Source: Limnoglobus roseus (GTDB lineage Bacteria > Planctomycetota > Planctomycetia > Gemmatales > Gemmataceae). From it: a stretch of 64,000 nt of DNA. The notes beneath the pieces were generated by a model that made no database searches, was not told the origin of the DNA, and saw only the letters and a program-made list of their open reading frames with translations. Positions 18,549-27,786 of this stretch are shown piece by piece. Made by a program: the position numbers and the translations under genes. How positions within the stretch are numbered: position 1 is the first letter of the stretch; every line of letters begins with the position of its first letter. The DNA lies in NCBI RefSeq assembly GCF_008254045.1, contig NZ_CP042425.1:9066163-9130162 (forward strand), given 5' to 3'.

Positions 18549-19157
18549 ATGCCTCGCTCTTCCTATCAACAAACCATTCTTCTCATCGCTCTGTGGGCGG
18601 CTGCGATCGTCGCCGGGTTTTACGGGTGGGCGCGATACGATGCGACGCCGGGCAAAAAATTAGCCCCGATGCACGATCATGTCCCCGACGGCCGTGCCTT
18701 CACGCTGGTCTTGTACCTTCACCCACACTGCCCATGTGCGGTCGCGAGCGTGGCGGAATTCGCCGAGATCGTCGGTCGCGTGAAGGGCGGGTGCCGGTTC
18801 CGTGTTGCGTTCGTCTGCCCGCCAGGGGCGGCTCCTGGTTGGGAGCGGACGAAACTGTGGGACCGGGCGAACGCCCTGCCGGGCGTCGAGGTGAACATCG
18901 ATGCCGGCGGCGAAGAGGCCAAGCGAGCCGGCGCGGCAACCTCCGGCCACGCGGTCCTGTTCGACGCGGCCGGGACGCCGCGGTTCTCGGGCGGCCTGAC
19001 CCGATCGCGGGGGCAGCGAGGCGCGGCCGCCGGCCGCGAGGCGATTCTCGCGGCCCTCGCAGGGCAAGAGCCGCCGACCGATACCGCAGACGTGTTCGGC
19101 TGCCCGTTGCTGGACCCGTCGGATTGTACCAACGTCACGAAATGCCACTCTGAATGA
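18549..19157 (+). CDS. RedB-like membrane-anchored thioredoxin-fold protein
   Basis: 202 aa with one N-terminal membrane helix (about residues 9-27, TILLIALWAAAIVAGFYGWA) and a periplasmic domain. The domain opens with a thioredoxin-like strand FTLVLYLHPHCPCAVASVAE, where CPC replaces the usual CxxC. This is typical of the RedB family as I know it. Histidines beside the cysteines could help bind a metal. The C-terminus has four further cysteines or near-cysteine positions (FGCPLLDPSDCTNVTKC). The stop overlaps the histidine-kinase start by 4 nt (ATGA), so the two are translationally coupled, and the protein may report redox or metal state to the kinase. Confidence 0.75.
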   Translation: MPRSSYQQTILLIALWAAAIVAGFYGWARYDATPGKKLAPMHDHVPDGRAFTLVLYLHPHCPCAVASVAEFAEIVGRVKGGCRFRVAFVCPPGAAPGWERTKLWDRANALPGVEVNIDAGGEEAKRAGAATSGHAVLFDAAGTPRFSGGLTRSRGQRGAAAGREAILAALAGQEPPTDTADVFGCPLLDPSDCTNVTKCHSE

Positions 19158-22100
19158 ACGTACCATCGCTCCCGTCCTCGATCGACTGCCGCACCGAGAC
19201 GCTCGCTGCGGCCGCCTGGCAAAAAGTCATCCTTCGCACCGACCGCCTGCTGGCCGGCCTGCTCGTTTTCGAGTGGGCGATCAGCATCGCGCTGGCCCTG
19301 TGGGTGTCGCCGCGGACGTGGAGCGGCCTCGACAGTGAAACGCACCCGCACGTCTGGGCGGCGCTGATCCTCGGCTTCGCGATCGTCAGCCTCCCGATCG
19401 GTTTCGCACTGTTCCGCCCCGGTGCGGCGGCCACGCGGCACGTCGTCGCGGCCGGGCAGATGTTCATGGCCGGCCTGCTCATCCACCTGTCTGGTGGCCG
19501 CACCGAGACGCACTTCCACGTGTTCGGCTCGCTCGCGTTCCTCGCCTTCTACCGCGACTGGCGGGTGCTCATCACCGCCTCTGCCATCACCGCCGGCGAC
19601 CACATTGCCCGGGGCTTCCTCTGGCCGGAGTCGATCTACGGCACGCCGGTCGGCGGCCAATGGCGGTGGCTCGAACACGCCGGCTGGGTCGTCTTCATCG
19701 ACCTGTTTCTCGTCTACTCCTGCATCCACAGCCTTCGCGACATCCGCGTCGCGGCCCGGCGTGAAGCCGAACTCGAAGACGCCTGGCAGTCGCTGGAGGC
19801 CCGCGTCGCCGAGCGGACGAACGAACTCCGGGCGAGCCAGGAGCAGTTCCGCAGTTCGTTCGACCACGCGGCCATCGGCATGGCCCTCGTCGCCCCGGAC
19901 GGCCGGTGGCTGCAGGTCAACCCGTCACTGTGCCAGATGATCGGCTACGCGGAGGCGGAACTGCTCGGCGGGCGGTTCCAGGACATCACCCACCCGGACG
20001 ATCTGGAGGGCGACCTGAAGTTGGTCCGTCAGGTTCTCAACGGCGAGATCGCGACATATCAACTGGAGAAGCGGTACTTCCACAAGGACGGCCAGGTGGT
20101 GTGGGCACTGTTGAGCGTCTCGCTAGCGCGGGACGCGACGGGGCGGCCGGTCCACTTCGTCTCGCAGGTTCAAGACGTGACGCAGCGGAAGGCCGCCGAG
20201 GACGCACTGCGGGCGAGCGAGGGGCAGAACCGGAAACTCGCGCTCGTCGCCAGTCGGACGACGAACGCCGTGCTGATAACGGGACCGACGAAAGAAATCG
20301 AGTGGGCCAATCAGGGGTTCACGCGGGTGTCGGGCTATCAGCCCGAAGAAGTTGTCGGCCGGAACGTGACCGAGGTGCTCCAGGCGTGCGAGGTCGCACA
20401 GAACTCGCGGCTGACGGTCCGCCAGACGGACAGCGGGGCCGGGCAGGAGTTCCAGAACACGACGAAGGACGGCCGCCTGTACTGGGTGGAGGTCGATTGT
20501 CAGCCGGTGTGGGACGACGAGGGGAAACTCATCCACTTCGTCTTCGTCGCCAACGAGATCACGGCCCGGAAGCAGGCGCAGACGGCCCTCCTGGACGCTA
20601 AAGCGGCGGCCGAGGACGCGAACCGCTCCAAGAGCGAGTTCCTGGCGAACATGAGCCACGAGATTCGGACGCCGATGAACGGCATCATCGGCATGACCGA
20701 CCTCGTGCTGGAGACCGACCTGTCGCAGCCTCAGCGGGATTCGCTCGGCCTGGTGAAGTCGTCCGCCGACGCCCTGCTGACGGTCATTAACGACATCCTC
20801 GACTTCTCGAAGATCGAGGCCGGGAAACTCGACCTGGACCCGCTGCCGTTCGGCCTCCGAGACGTGGTCGGCGACGCGCTCAAGGCGCTTGCGCACCGCG
20901 CTCACGTCAAGCGGCTCGAACTCGCCTGCGACTTCGCCGCGGACGTGCCGGACGCGGTGGTCGGCGACTTCGGCCGGCTGCGGCAAGTGCTCACGAACCT
21001 CGTCGGCAACGCGATCAAGTTCACCGACCGCGGCGAGGTCGTGCTGCGGGTCGAATTCCGGCCGGCACCCGGTGGCGACTTCCTGCTCCACTTCGCCGTC
21101 CGCGACACCGGCATCGGCATCCCGAAGCACAAACAGGCCGCCATCTTCGACCCGTTCACCCAGGCGGACGGCTCGACCACCCGGCGGTTCGGCGGCACCG
21201 GCCTCGGCCTGACCATTTCGACGCGGTTGGTCGCACTCATGGGCGGCCGCATCTGGGTCGAGAGCGAGCCCGGGCAGGGAAGCACGTTCCACTTCGAGGT
21301 CCGCTTCGGCCAGCCCCGCGAGTCGGTCGAGCGGGCGATGTGCCGGCCGGTCGAGAAGCTAGACGGGGCGGCGGTGTTGATCGTGGACGACAACGCCACG
21401 AACCGCCGCGTCCTCGACGAGACGGTTCGCCACTGGGGCGTCGTCCCGACGTGCGTGGACAGCGGCCCGGCCGCGCTGAAAGAAATGCGGACCGCGTTCG
21501 ACGCCGGCCGGCCGTACGCCTTCGTCCTGCTCGACGGCATGATGCCCGGAATGGACGGCCTGACCGTCGCCGAGAAGATCACCGCCGAGCCGGACTTCGT
21601 CGGCGCGTCGATCATTCTGCTCACGTCCGGCGATCGGAACGGCGACGCCGCCCGGTGCCGCGAACTCGGCGTGACGGCGTACCTCATCAAACCGGTGAAG
21701 GCCACAGAACTGCACCGGGCGATCTACAGTGCCATGCCCGACCGCTCGCGGCCGATCGTCGCCCGCACGAAGCAGCCGGTGACGGTCCCGACCACGCGAC
21801 CGCTGAAAATCCTGTTGGCCGAGGACAACATCGTCAACCAGCGGGTTGCCGACCTGTTGTTGAAGAAGCTCGGCCATTCCGTGACGATCGCCAACCACGG
21901 CGGCGAGGCGGTGGCGGCGTTCGACCGCGAATACTTCGACCTGATCCTGATGGACGTGCAGATGCCGGAGGTGGACGGGTTCGAGGCGACGCAACTCATC
22001 CGCGACCGGGACGCGATCGCCGGCACGCAAACGCCGATCATCGCGATGACCGCCCACGCCATGAAAGGCGACCGCGAGCGGTGCCTGGCCGCCGGCATGG

Positions 22101-22585
22101 ACGAGTACCTGACGAAGCCGGTGCAGCAAGCGGAACTCCTCCGCGTCCTCGCGTGGGCGGCGGAAACCCGCGACCGCGGTTCCGCGACGCTGGTTCAAAC
22201 GCCAGCCCCGGCGCAGACGCCCGCGCCGGCGGCGGCCAACGTGTTCGACCGCCAGGAAGCCCTGGATCGGCTCGGCGGTGACGAGGAATTGTTCGCTGAA
22301 GTGGCCGAGGTGTTCCGCTCCGACTCGCCGAAGATGCTCAACGACCTCCGATCCGCCCTGACCTCCGGCGACGCGGTGGCCGCCCGAAGGTCCGCCCACG
22401 GCCTCAAAGGTGCCGCCGGGTACGTTGGCGGTACGGCCGTCGTCGCGATCGCCCAACGGCTCGAAAAACTGTGTGAAGAGAACAATCTGATCGCCGCTTC
22501 CGACTTAGTGTCGGCGCTGGCCCGCGACGTCGTCCGACTCGCGGACGCGCTGGCCCATCCGACTACCCCCTCACTTGAGCGATGA
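19154..22585 (+). CDS. Hybrid sensor histidine kinase with two receivers and HPt
   Basis: 1143 aa. Order: a membrane sensor with about five or six helices (residues about 28-195; includes a conserved-looking HFHVFGSLAFLAFYRDW); a short coiled coil; two PAS domains (about 225-345 and 350-480, the second ending near VANEITARKQAQ); HisKA with the phospho-acceptor in FLANMSHEIRTPMNG (about 500); HATPase with NLVGNAIKF, DTGIGIP and GGTGLGL (about 610-710); receiver 1 with VLIVDDN and LLDGMMPGMDG; receiver 2 with ILLAEDN and LMDVQMPEVDG; and a C-terminal HPt with AHGLKGAAGYVGG (about 1075). It is a complete internal phosphorelay in the inner membrane. It is coupled by 4-nt overlaps to the RedB-like gene before it and the response regulator after it. 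Confidence 0.93.
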   Translation: MNVPSLPSSIDCRTETLAAAAWQKVILRTDRLLAGLLVFEWAISIALALWVSPRTWSGLDSETHPHVWAALILGFAIVSLPIGFALFRPGAAATRHVVAAGQMFMAGLLIHLSGGRTETHFHVFGSLAFLAFYRDWRVLITASAITAGDHIARGFLWPESIYGTPVGGQWRWLEHAGWVVFIDLFLVYSCIHSLRDIRVAARREAELEDAWQSLEARVAERTNELRASQEQFRSSFDHAAIGMALVAPDGRWLQVNPSLCQMIGYAEAELLGGRFQDITHPDDLEGDLKLVRQVLNGEIATYQLEKRYFHKDGQVVWALLSVSLARDATGRPVHFVSQVQDVTQRKAAEDALRASEGQNRKLALVASRTTNAVLITGPTKEIEWANQGFTRVSGYQPEEVVGRNVTEVLQACEVAQNSRLTVRQTDSGAGQEFQNTTKDGRLYWVEVDCQPVWDDEGKLIHFVFVANEITARKQAQTALLDAKAAAEDANRSKSEFLANMSHEIRTPMNGIIGMTDLVLETDLSQPQRDSLGLVKSSADALLTVINDILDFSKIEAGKLDLDPLPFGLRDVVGDALKALAHRAHVKRLELACDFAADVPDAVVGDFGRLRQVLTNLVGNAIKFTDRGEVVLRVEFRPAPGGDFLLHFAVRDTGIGIPKHKQAAIFDPFTQADGSTTRRFGGTGLGLTISTRLVALMGGRIWVESEPGQGSTFHFEVRFGQPRESVERAMCRPVEKLDGAAVLIVDDNATNRRVLDETVRHWGVVPTCVDSGPAALKEMRTAFDAGRPYAFVLLDGMMPGMDGLTVAEKITAEPDFVGASIILLTSGDRNGDAARCRELGVTAYLIKPVKATELHRAIYSAMPDRSRPIVARTKQPVTVPTTRPLKILLAEDNIVNQRVADLLLKKLGHSVTIANHGGEAVAAFDREYFDLILMDVQMPEVDGFEATQLIRDRDAIAGTQTPIIAMTAHAMKGDRERCLAAGMDEYLTKPVQQAELLRVLAWAAETRDRGSATLVQTPAPAQTPAPAAANVFDRQEALDRLGGDEELFAEVAEVFRSDSPKMLNDLRSALTSGDAVAARRSAHGLKGAAGYVGGTAVVAIAQRLEKLCEENNLIAASDLVSALARDVVRLADALAHPTTPSLER

Positions 22586-23535
22586 CCCGACCCATGATGA
22601 CGCAAACTCCCGCACCGGAACTCACGAGCCACTCCCACGGCCTGGACGGCTCGACCATCCTCGTCGTCGACGACTCGCCGGTGGACCGCCGGGTGGCCGG
22701 CCGCCTGATCGAAAAGCGAACCAGTTGGCGGGTGGTGTACGCCAGCGACGGCGTAGAGGCTCTGGAAGCCCTCGGCCAGCAGCTACCGGCCGCGGTCGTG
22801 ACCGACCTTCAGATGCCGCGGATGGACGGGCTGGAACTGATTCAACGCATCCGGGCCGACTACCCGAACGTGCCGGTCATCATTATGACCGGCCAGGGGA
22901 GTGAGAAGATCGCCGTCGCCGCGCTGCGGGCCGGTGCCGCCAGCTACGTCACGAAGCGGGCGCTGGCCGCCGACCTCGCCCAGGCCGTCGAGCAGGTGGT
23001 GGCCGCGTCGCAAACCGACGACGGGCAGGCAAAGGCGCTGCGGAGCCTGCGGACGCGGACGACCCGGTTCGTGCTCGACAACGACCCGACCGTCGTCACC
23101 CCGCTGGTCACGTTCCTCCAGCACGACCTCACGGCCCTCGGCATCTGCGACGCAACGGCCGTGACCCGCGTCGGCATCGCCCTCGAAGAGACGTTGCTGA
23201 ACGCCATCTATCACGGCAACCTCGGCGTCAGTTCCGAGCTCAAGGCCGTCAACGAGCGGGCGTTCTACGACCAGGTCGCCGAGCGGCGGACGCTGGCCCC
23301 GTACCGTGACCGCCGGGTGAAGGTGACGGCCCGACTGACGCCGGACGCGGCGACGTTCGTGATCGCCGACGGCGGCGACGGGTTCGACGTGTCGAAGCTG
23401 CCCGACCCGACCGACCCGACGTTCTTCGACCGGCCGAGCGGTCGCGGCATTATGCTCATGCGGGCGTTCATGGACGAGGTCGTGTACAACCCGTCCGGGA
23501 ACCGCGTGAAACTCGTCAAGAGGCGGGAACGGTGA
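22582..23535 (+). CDS. Response regulator with RsbW-like ATPase output
   Basis: 317 aa, starting 4 nt inside the kinase gene (ATGA). Residues about 25-145 form a receiver domain: acidic pair in ILVVDDSPVDRR, phospho-acceptor Asp in AVVTDLQMPRMDG, conserved Thr in VIIMTGQG and Lys in SYVTKRALA. Residues about 170-315 form a GHKL ATPase of the RsbW/anti-sigma type: N-box GIALEETLLNAIYHG, G1 box VIADGGDGFD, G2 box SGRGIMLMRAFMDEV. The output is therefore probably a protein-serine kinase or anti-sigma factor switched by phosphorylation from the neighbouring hybrid kinase. Its target (an STAS protein or a sigma factor) is not in this operon. Confidence 0.88.
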   Translation: MTRPMMTQTPAPELTSHSHGLDGSTILVVDDSPVDRRVAGRLIEKRTSWRVVYASDGVEALEALGQQLPAAVVTDLQMPRMDGLELIQRIRADYPNVPVIIMTGQGSEKIAVAALRAGAASYVTKRALAADLAQAVEQVVAASQTDDGQAKALRSLRTRTTRFVLDNDPTVVTPLVTFLQHDLTALGICDATAVTRVGIALEETLLNAIYHGNLGVSSELKAVNERAFYDQVAERRTLAPYRDRRVKVTARLTPDAATFVIADGGDGFDVSKLPDPTDPTFFDRPSGRGIMLMRAFMDEVVYNPSGNRVKLVKRRER

Positions 23536-23877
23536 TCGCCCGAACGCCGCATCGTGCCGTTCGAAGATATCGAGTCTCTTGACTGGGGCGAAGCGCCCGA
23601 GCCTCACGGGAACAGTCGCGGCCCCGGCAGCCGCATCTGGCACCGCCTGGCGTGGCTGCCCGACGGCAGCTGACTGGCCATCAATCTCGACCTGAACCGC
23701 CGCGACCCGCGCTCGAAGTTGCGGGTCGCGGCGGCACGACGAGTTGTTCCGCGCGATCTGCCACGGGCAGCGAGACGACAGACCGCCCGGTTTGAGCCAG
23801 AGCCAGTAGAGCATGGCGTCGGACTTCACACTGAAGTCGAAGCGGTGGGCGACGACCCCACGAGCACGCCGCGGGGG
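23536..23877. other. Intergenic region with a long stem-loop and a gene remnant
   Basis: Between convergent genes. A short protein-like stretch (RIVPFEDIESLDWGEAPEP, then IWHRLAWLPDGS, stop TGA near 23672, then LAINLDLNRRDP) suggests a remnant of a small gene of unknown family. The stem-loop at 23697-23734 follows. Nothing else is recognised. Confidence 0.4.
23697..23734. terminator. 14-bp perfect stem-loop between convergent genes
   Basis: CCGCCGCGACCCGC, a 10-nt loop, then GCGGGTCGCGGCGG. It lies between the response-regulator gene (plus, ends 23535) and the helical protein of module A (minus, ends 23878) and could act for both. No T-run. Confidence 0.5.
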
Positions 23878-24669
23878 CTAGGAAGCCGGTGCGGGGGGCG
23901 GAACCATGGCTGCCGTCAACTCGGCCTCGACGATCATCATCTCGTCCTGAATCGATTTGCACCGTGCCCGCGGCAGGGCGTGTCCGTTGGTGCCGCCCCG
24001 CGCGGGGCCGTTGTCGATGTACTGGTCGAGGGCGGCCTTGAGCATGTCGAAGATCCCCTTCAGTTGCGTGGCCAACGCCACCCGGGTGGCCCCCTGGACG
24101 CCGTCGAGTTTCGCCAGGGCGTCGAATGCCGCCGGCGGCATCTCCTTCTTCACGAACTTGGTCCACTTGACCGCGTCATCGATCGTTGCTTTGTCGGCGG
24201 CGTTCGCCTTGTCGATCATGTCCTTCATCATCTTGTCCGCCGCAGCCTTGTTCTTGGACCACTTGTCGCTCTCGTCCCGGAGGGCCTTCATCTTAGCGTC
24301 GTCCCCCGGGTTGGACTGGATGTCGGCCGCCTTCTTTTCCAGTCCGGCGAGCGAACCCTTCATAAGGATCACGGTATCGCTGGTGGTGTCGAACGCCGGC
24401 AGTGTGGCGAGCTTGCCGCGGTACGACTTGCCGACGTCCATGATCGCCGCCGCCGCCGCGGCCCGCTTCGTCCCCGAGTGGTTGCCGATGCCCTTAATCT
24501 TGCCGGTCAGGTTCTCGTCAAATTTCGCGTACAGATCCAGCCAATCCTTCCGGTGCTTGTTCCGGTCGGCGATGCTCTGCCCGAGGTCGGTCTTCATCAG
24601 GTCCTCGTAGCCGGTCAGCATGTCCACGAGAGACTTGAGCCTCTCCACGTTCGAGGTGATTGCGGCCAT
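23878..24669 (-). CDS. Module A third gene: all-helical orphan protein
   Basis: 263 aa from ATG 24669, preceded by AAGGA. The in-frame codons upstream belong to the conserved leader element and are not counted. No signal peptide. Nearly all residues are predicted as amphipathic helix with many K, D, A and M (VERLKSLVDMLTGYEDLM; KKAADIQSNPGDDAKMKALR; AAADKMMKDMIDKANAADK). The only mildly hydrophobic part is an alanine run (KRAAAAAAIMDVG, about residue 69). The C-terminus ends PPPAPAS. No family recognised. It lies 127 nt after the kinase gene of module A and has the same kind of leader as the genes of module B, which ties it to the sigma/kinase pair. It could be a kinase substrate or a structural partner. 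Confidence 0.65.
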   Translation of the reverse strand: MAAITSNVERLKSLVDMLTGYEDLMKTDLGQSIADRNKHRKDWLDLYAKFDENLTGKIKGIGNHSGTKRAAAAAAIMDVGKSYRGKLATLPAFDTTSDTVILMKGSLAGLEKKAADIQSNPGDDAKMKALRDESDKWSKNKAAADKMMKDMIDKANAADKATIDDAVKWTKFVKKEMPPAAFDALAKLDGVQGATRVALATQLKGIFDMLKAALDQYIDNGPARGGTNGHALPRARCKSIQDEMMIVEAELTAAMVPPPAPAS

Positions 24670-24705
24670 GGTCGGTTGTCCTTCAGAGGTGTCCGGGGTG
24701 GGTGA

Positions 24706-24743
24706 GTTGGGCTGCCTACCCATGCGGGAACGGCCCCCGGAGC
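24706..24743 (-). promoter_or_regulatory. Conserved leader element, copy in front of module A third gene
   Basis: On the minus strand it reads ATGGCGGGCTCC, a short spacer, then CCGTTCCCGCATGGGT and GCCCAAC. It corresponds to the leader before the hairpin protein of module B (61350-61395), including the part after GCATGGGT. It ends about 37 nt before the start codon. It may be an RNA or promoter element; the spacer between the two conserved blocks varies slightly from copy to copy. Confidence 0.55.
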
Positions 24744-24796
24744 CCGCCATGAAATCCGTGAGATTGTCACCCCGAAGCGGGTGACGGCGACCGCCG

Positions 24797-27709
24797 TTAC
24801 GGATTCGGCTTCATCATCGTCTCGATCACCTTCTTGTAGTCGTCGCGGTCCCGCAGGAGGGCGAAGTCTTCGTTCTTCGCGAGGCCCTCGGCGTTCTTGA
24901 ACCCGGCGGCCACGGCCGCCCGGAGCAACTCGACAGCCCGGTCGGCGTTCTCGTCCTTCCGGTCCACGACCCGGCGACTGGCCCGGGCGCAGATCCAGGC
25001 GAGTTCGTAGAACTGGTTTCCGGTCCACTTCTCGGCCCGAGCCAACTCGGCGACTTCGGCCGCGGCCTGTGCCAACAGTCCGTTCCGCTCGCGGGAGTGA
25101 ACCCGCAGCTTGCGGACGCCGGCCTCCTGGTCCTTCGGGCAGAGCGGGACGGCCTGGTCCCAATCGGCCAGGGCCTCACGGTGCTTGTTGAGGGCTTCGT
25201 AGGCCCGCGCCCGGCCCACGTGGCTGATCAGAAGAAACTGCCGGGCCTGATCCGACCGGCGGTCCCGGTCGAGAACGGCCTTCAGGGTGTCGATCGCTTT
25301 CCCGAGCAGGTCCGCCCCGTCGGCCGGCCGGCCGGCGCGGGTGAGGTGCTTGCCGAGATCACAATAGTTGCCCCCCAGGACGAGTTGGTACTCGACCACG
25401 TCCAGGGCATTGGCCGCCAGATTCTCACGGATTTCGAGAGCCTGGCGAAGGCGGCGTTCCTTCAACCCCTTTTCAGGCGGCGTCAGCACGGCCAGGTCGT
25501 TGTACGCGTCCCCCAGGTCGCGGCGGTACTCCGCCACGTTCCGGAAATCGGCGACCAGCTTCTCCATGATTTCCAGGAACTGGTCGTACTCCGCCTCCGC
25601 GGCCGGCCATCGCTTCTGGAAGGCCAGGTGTTGCCCCAGGAATGCGTAAGTCGAGGCCAACTGCCGGCGGTACGCTGGGGCGTCTGGGAATTGATCCGCC
25701 AGTTTCTTGCGAATCGTGATGGCCTCCCGGTAGTGTACCTCGGCCTCCCGGGCGCTCCGCGCCATGTACGCCAGGCCGAGGTTGTGATGGCTCATGCCCA
25801 GATCGAGGCGGTATTCCGACTCCTTCGGGTGGTCCGCCGCCAGGCGCGTTTGAATGACGAGGGCCGTCTTGAACTGCTCCAGAGCCGCCTCGAACTGGCC
25901 ACTCGCTTTCAGCCTGGACCCGAGGTTGTTGTGGCAACCGGCCAGGTTCCGGTGGTGGGTCGGGTTGCCGGGGTAGTCGGCGGCAAGCGCCGCGAACGCC
26001 GCTACGGCGCGGCGGTCCGTGGCCTCCGCATCCACCTTGCGACCGAGGCGCGTCTGGATGTGCCCGACCCGCATCGCCGCCCGCCCCGCCCGGAAGCGCG
26101 ACGCCTCATCGCCCGGCGGTTCCTGGGCCAATTTCTCGAAGTGCGCGAGCAGTTGGGCGAGGATGTTCTTCTGTTCGTCCGTGAGGGGCCGTTGCGTATC
26201 GAGGAGCGATTCGCCGATCAGTGACGTGAGCAACGACTCGAGGGCCTGCCGGGTCTGATCGAGGGCCTGTTCCGCCCGTGCCCGCTCGGCGGCCTCCCGC
26301 CCGAGCGCGAGTTCCGCCCGCGTCCGCTCCTGCCCTTCTCGCCCGAGGGCCTCCTCCGCCCGCGTCCGCTGGCCGGCCTCCTGGCCCCGCGCGTGGTCCG
26401 CCTCCTGCCGCCGCGATTCCGCTTGGATCAGCCCCGCCGTCGTCCCGGCAATGTCGGCCACCAGTGCGAACAGAAGCAGGGCGGCGGCCACTACCTGCGG
26501 CCGGTTGCGACGGACGAACTTCCGCACCCGGTAGGCGGCCCCCGGCGGGCCGGCGAGTACGGGTTCGTCGCGCAGGAACCGTTCGACGTCCGTGGCGAAC
26601 GCGGCGGCCGACTCGTACCGCCGGTCCCGCTCCTTCGCCAGTGCCTTCATGACGACCCAGTCCAGGTCGCCGCGGAGGAACCGGTCGAGCTTCGCCGGCT
26701 CCGTCCCGCGGGCGGCCGCGGTGGCGGCGCTCTGGGCCGTGGAACTGAGGCGGTTGCTCGGCGTCGGCGGGTCGGAATCGCGGATCAGCCGCAAGACGTC
26801 TTCCAGCGGCGTCTGCTTCGCCGCCTCGTGTTCGATGGGCGTCGTGCCGGTCAGCAGTTCGTACAGGATCACCCCCAGGGCGTACACGTCCGCCCGCGTG
26901 TCCACGTCCACAGCGTTGAACGTCGCCTGCTCCGGGGCCATGTACAGGGGCGTCCCGACCACCCCACCGAACTGGGTGAAAAGCGTTTGCTCGGTCAGCC
27001 GCAGGTCGCCAGTCGCCTTGGCGAGGCCGAAGTCGATGACCCGAGCGACCGGCCGACCGTCGTGGCTTTCGACGAGGACGTTGCCCGGTTTCAGGTCACG
27101 GTGGAGGACGCCCTTCTGGTGTGCGTGATGGACGGCGGAGCAGATTTGCACGAACAGCCGGAGGCGGTCGGGGATCGACAGCCTCCGCTGGTCGCAGAAC
27201 AGGTTCAGCGGGATGCCCCGAACGAGTTCCATGACGAAATACGGCCGATCGACCCCGACTGCATCGATCTCCGCTGGCCCGGTCGTTCCGGCGTCGAGGA
27301 GCTTGGCGATGTGCGGGTGGTCCATCAGGGCCAGGGCTTGCCGCTCGGCCTCAAACCGCACGCGGAACGGCCGCGCGAACTGGTGTTCGCCCCGCACCAG
27401 TTTGAGTGCCACCTCCCGCCGGACCGGCTGCTGTTGCTCGGCCCGCCAGACGGTCCCCATGCCACCCTCGCCGATGCGTTCCAGGAGCTTGTACCGGCCG
27501 GCGACGACGGTGCCGGGTTGGCCGGCCGGGGCGGCCGCGGTCGGGGCCGGCGGGGCGAGGAACTGGCCGAGGGCCGGTTGGGCCGCGAGCATCCGCTCGA
27601 TCCGGGCTTTCAGGGCCGTGTCGCCGGCGCACGCCTCAGCCAGGAAGGCGGTTCGCTCACCCGGCAGGCGCTCGAGGGCGGCGAAGAAGATGGATTCGGC
27701 CGGGGCCAT
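24797..27709 (-). CDS. Module A Ser/Thr kinase with membrane helix and C-terminal repeats
   Basis: 970 aa from ATG 27709 (MAPAESIFFAALERLPGERT; the same start is seen in the module B copy). Residues 1-65 are a short helical domain. The kinase domain (about 70-345) has GEGGMGTVWRAE, VALKLV, HRDLKPGNVLVE, DFGLAKA and YMAPEQAT. A membrane helix (about 398-416, VVAAALLLFALVADIAG) follows, then a coiled coil built from repeats of RTRAEEALGRE/ERARAEQAL, then TPR-like helical repeats to the end. It is a PknB-type transmembrane kinase; the repeat part lies on the other side of the membrane. The gene follows the ECF sigma gene by 77 nt. Kinase plus TIGR02999 sigma factor is a pairing known in planctomycetes; the kinase probably controls the sigma factor. 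Confidence 0.93.
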   Translation of the reverse strand: MAPAESIFFAALERLPGERTAFLAEACAGDTALKARIERMLAAQPALGQFLAPPAPTAAAPAGQPGTVVAGRYKLLERIGEGGMGTVWRAEQQQPVRREVALKLVRGEHQFARPFRVRFEAERQALALMDHPHIAKLLDAGTTGPAEIDAVGVDRPYFVMELVRGIPLNLFCDQRRLSIPDRLRLFVQICSAVHHAHQKGVLHRDLKPGNVLVESHDGRPVARVIDFGLAKATGDLRLTEQTLFTQFGGVVGTPLYMAPEQATFNAVDVDTRADVYALGVILYELLTGTTPIEHEAAKQTPLEDVLRLIRDSDPPTPSNRLSSTAQSAATAAARGTEPAKLDRFLRGDLDWVVMKALAKERDRRYESAAAFATDVERFLRDEPVLAGPPGAAYRVRKFVRRNRPQVVAAALLLFALVADIAGTTAGLIQAESRRQEADHARGQEAGQRTRAEEALGREGQERTRAELALGREAAERARAEQALDQTRQALESLLTSLIGESLLDTQRPLTDEQKNILAQLLAHFEKLAQEPPGDEASRFRAGRAAMRVGHIQTRLGRKVDAEATDRRAVAAFAALAADYPGNPTHHRNLAGCHNNLGSRLKASGQFEAALEQFKTALVIQTRLAADHPKESEYRLDLGMSHHNLGLAYMARSAREAEVHYREAITIRKKLADQFPDAPAYRRQLASTYAFLGQHLAFQKRWPAAEAEYDQFLEIMEKLVADFRNVAEYRRDLGDAYNDLAVLTPPEKGLKERRLRQALEIRENLAANALDVVEYQLVLGGNYCDLGKHLTRAGRPADGADLLGKAIDTLKAVLDRDRRSDQARQFLLISHVGRARAYEALNKHREALADWDQAVPLCPKDQEAGVRKLRVHSRERNGLLAQAAAEVAELARAEKWTGNQFYELAWICARASRRVVDRKDENADRAVELLRAAVAAGFKNAEGLAKNEDFALLRDRDDYKKVIETMMKPNP

Positions 27710-27742
27710 GGCGGTCGATCTCGGGACGGAACGGGCACCCTT

Positions 27743-27776
27743 CAATGCGGTATCGGCCGCCGAATCCCGCCACACC
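27743..27776 (-). promoter_or_regulatory. Conserved leader element before module A kinase
   Basis: On the minus strand: GGTGTGGCGGGATTCGG, then GGCCGATACCGCATTG. The full sigma-kinase spacer, from the sigma stop codon to the kinase ATG, is similar to that of module B over about 70 nt although it codes for nothing. It includes AATAAATCTTCCCACGG directly at the sigma stop. No Shine-Dalgarno sequence precedes the kinase ATG. Confidence 0.6.
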
Positions 27777-27786
27777 GTGGGAAGAT

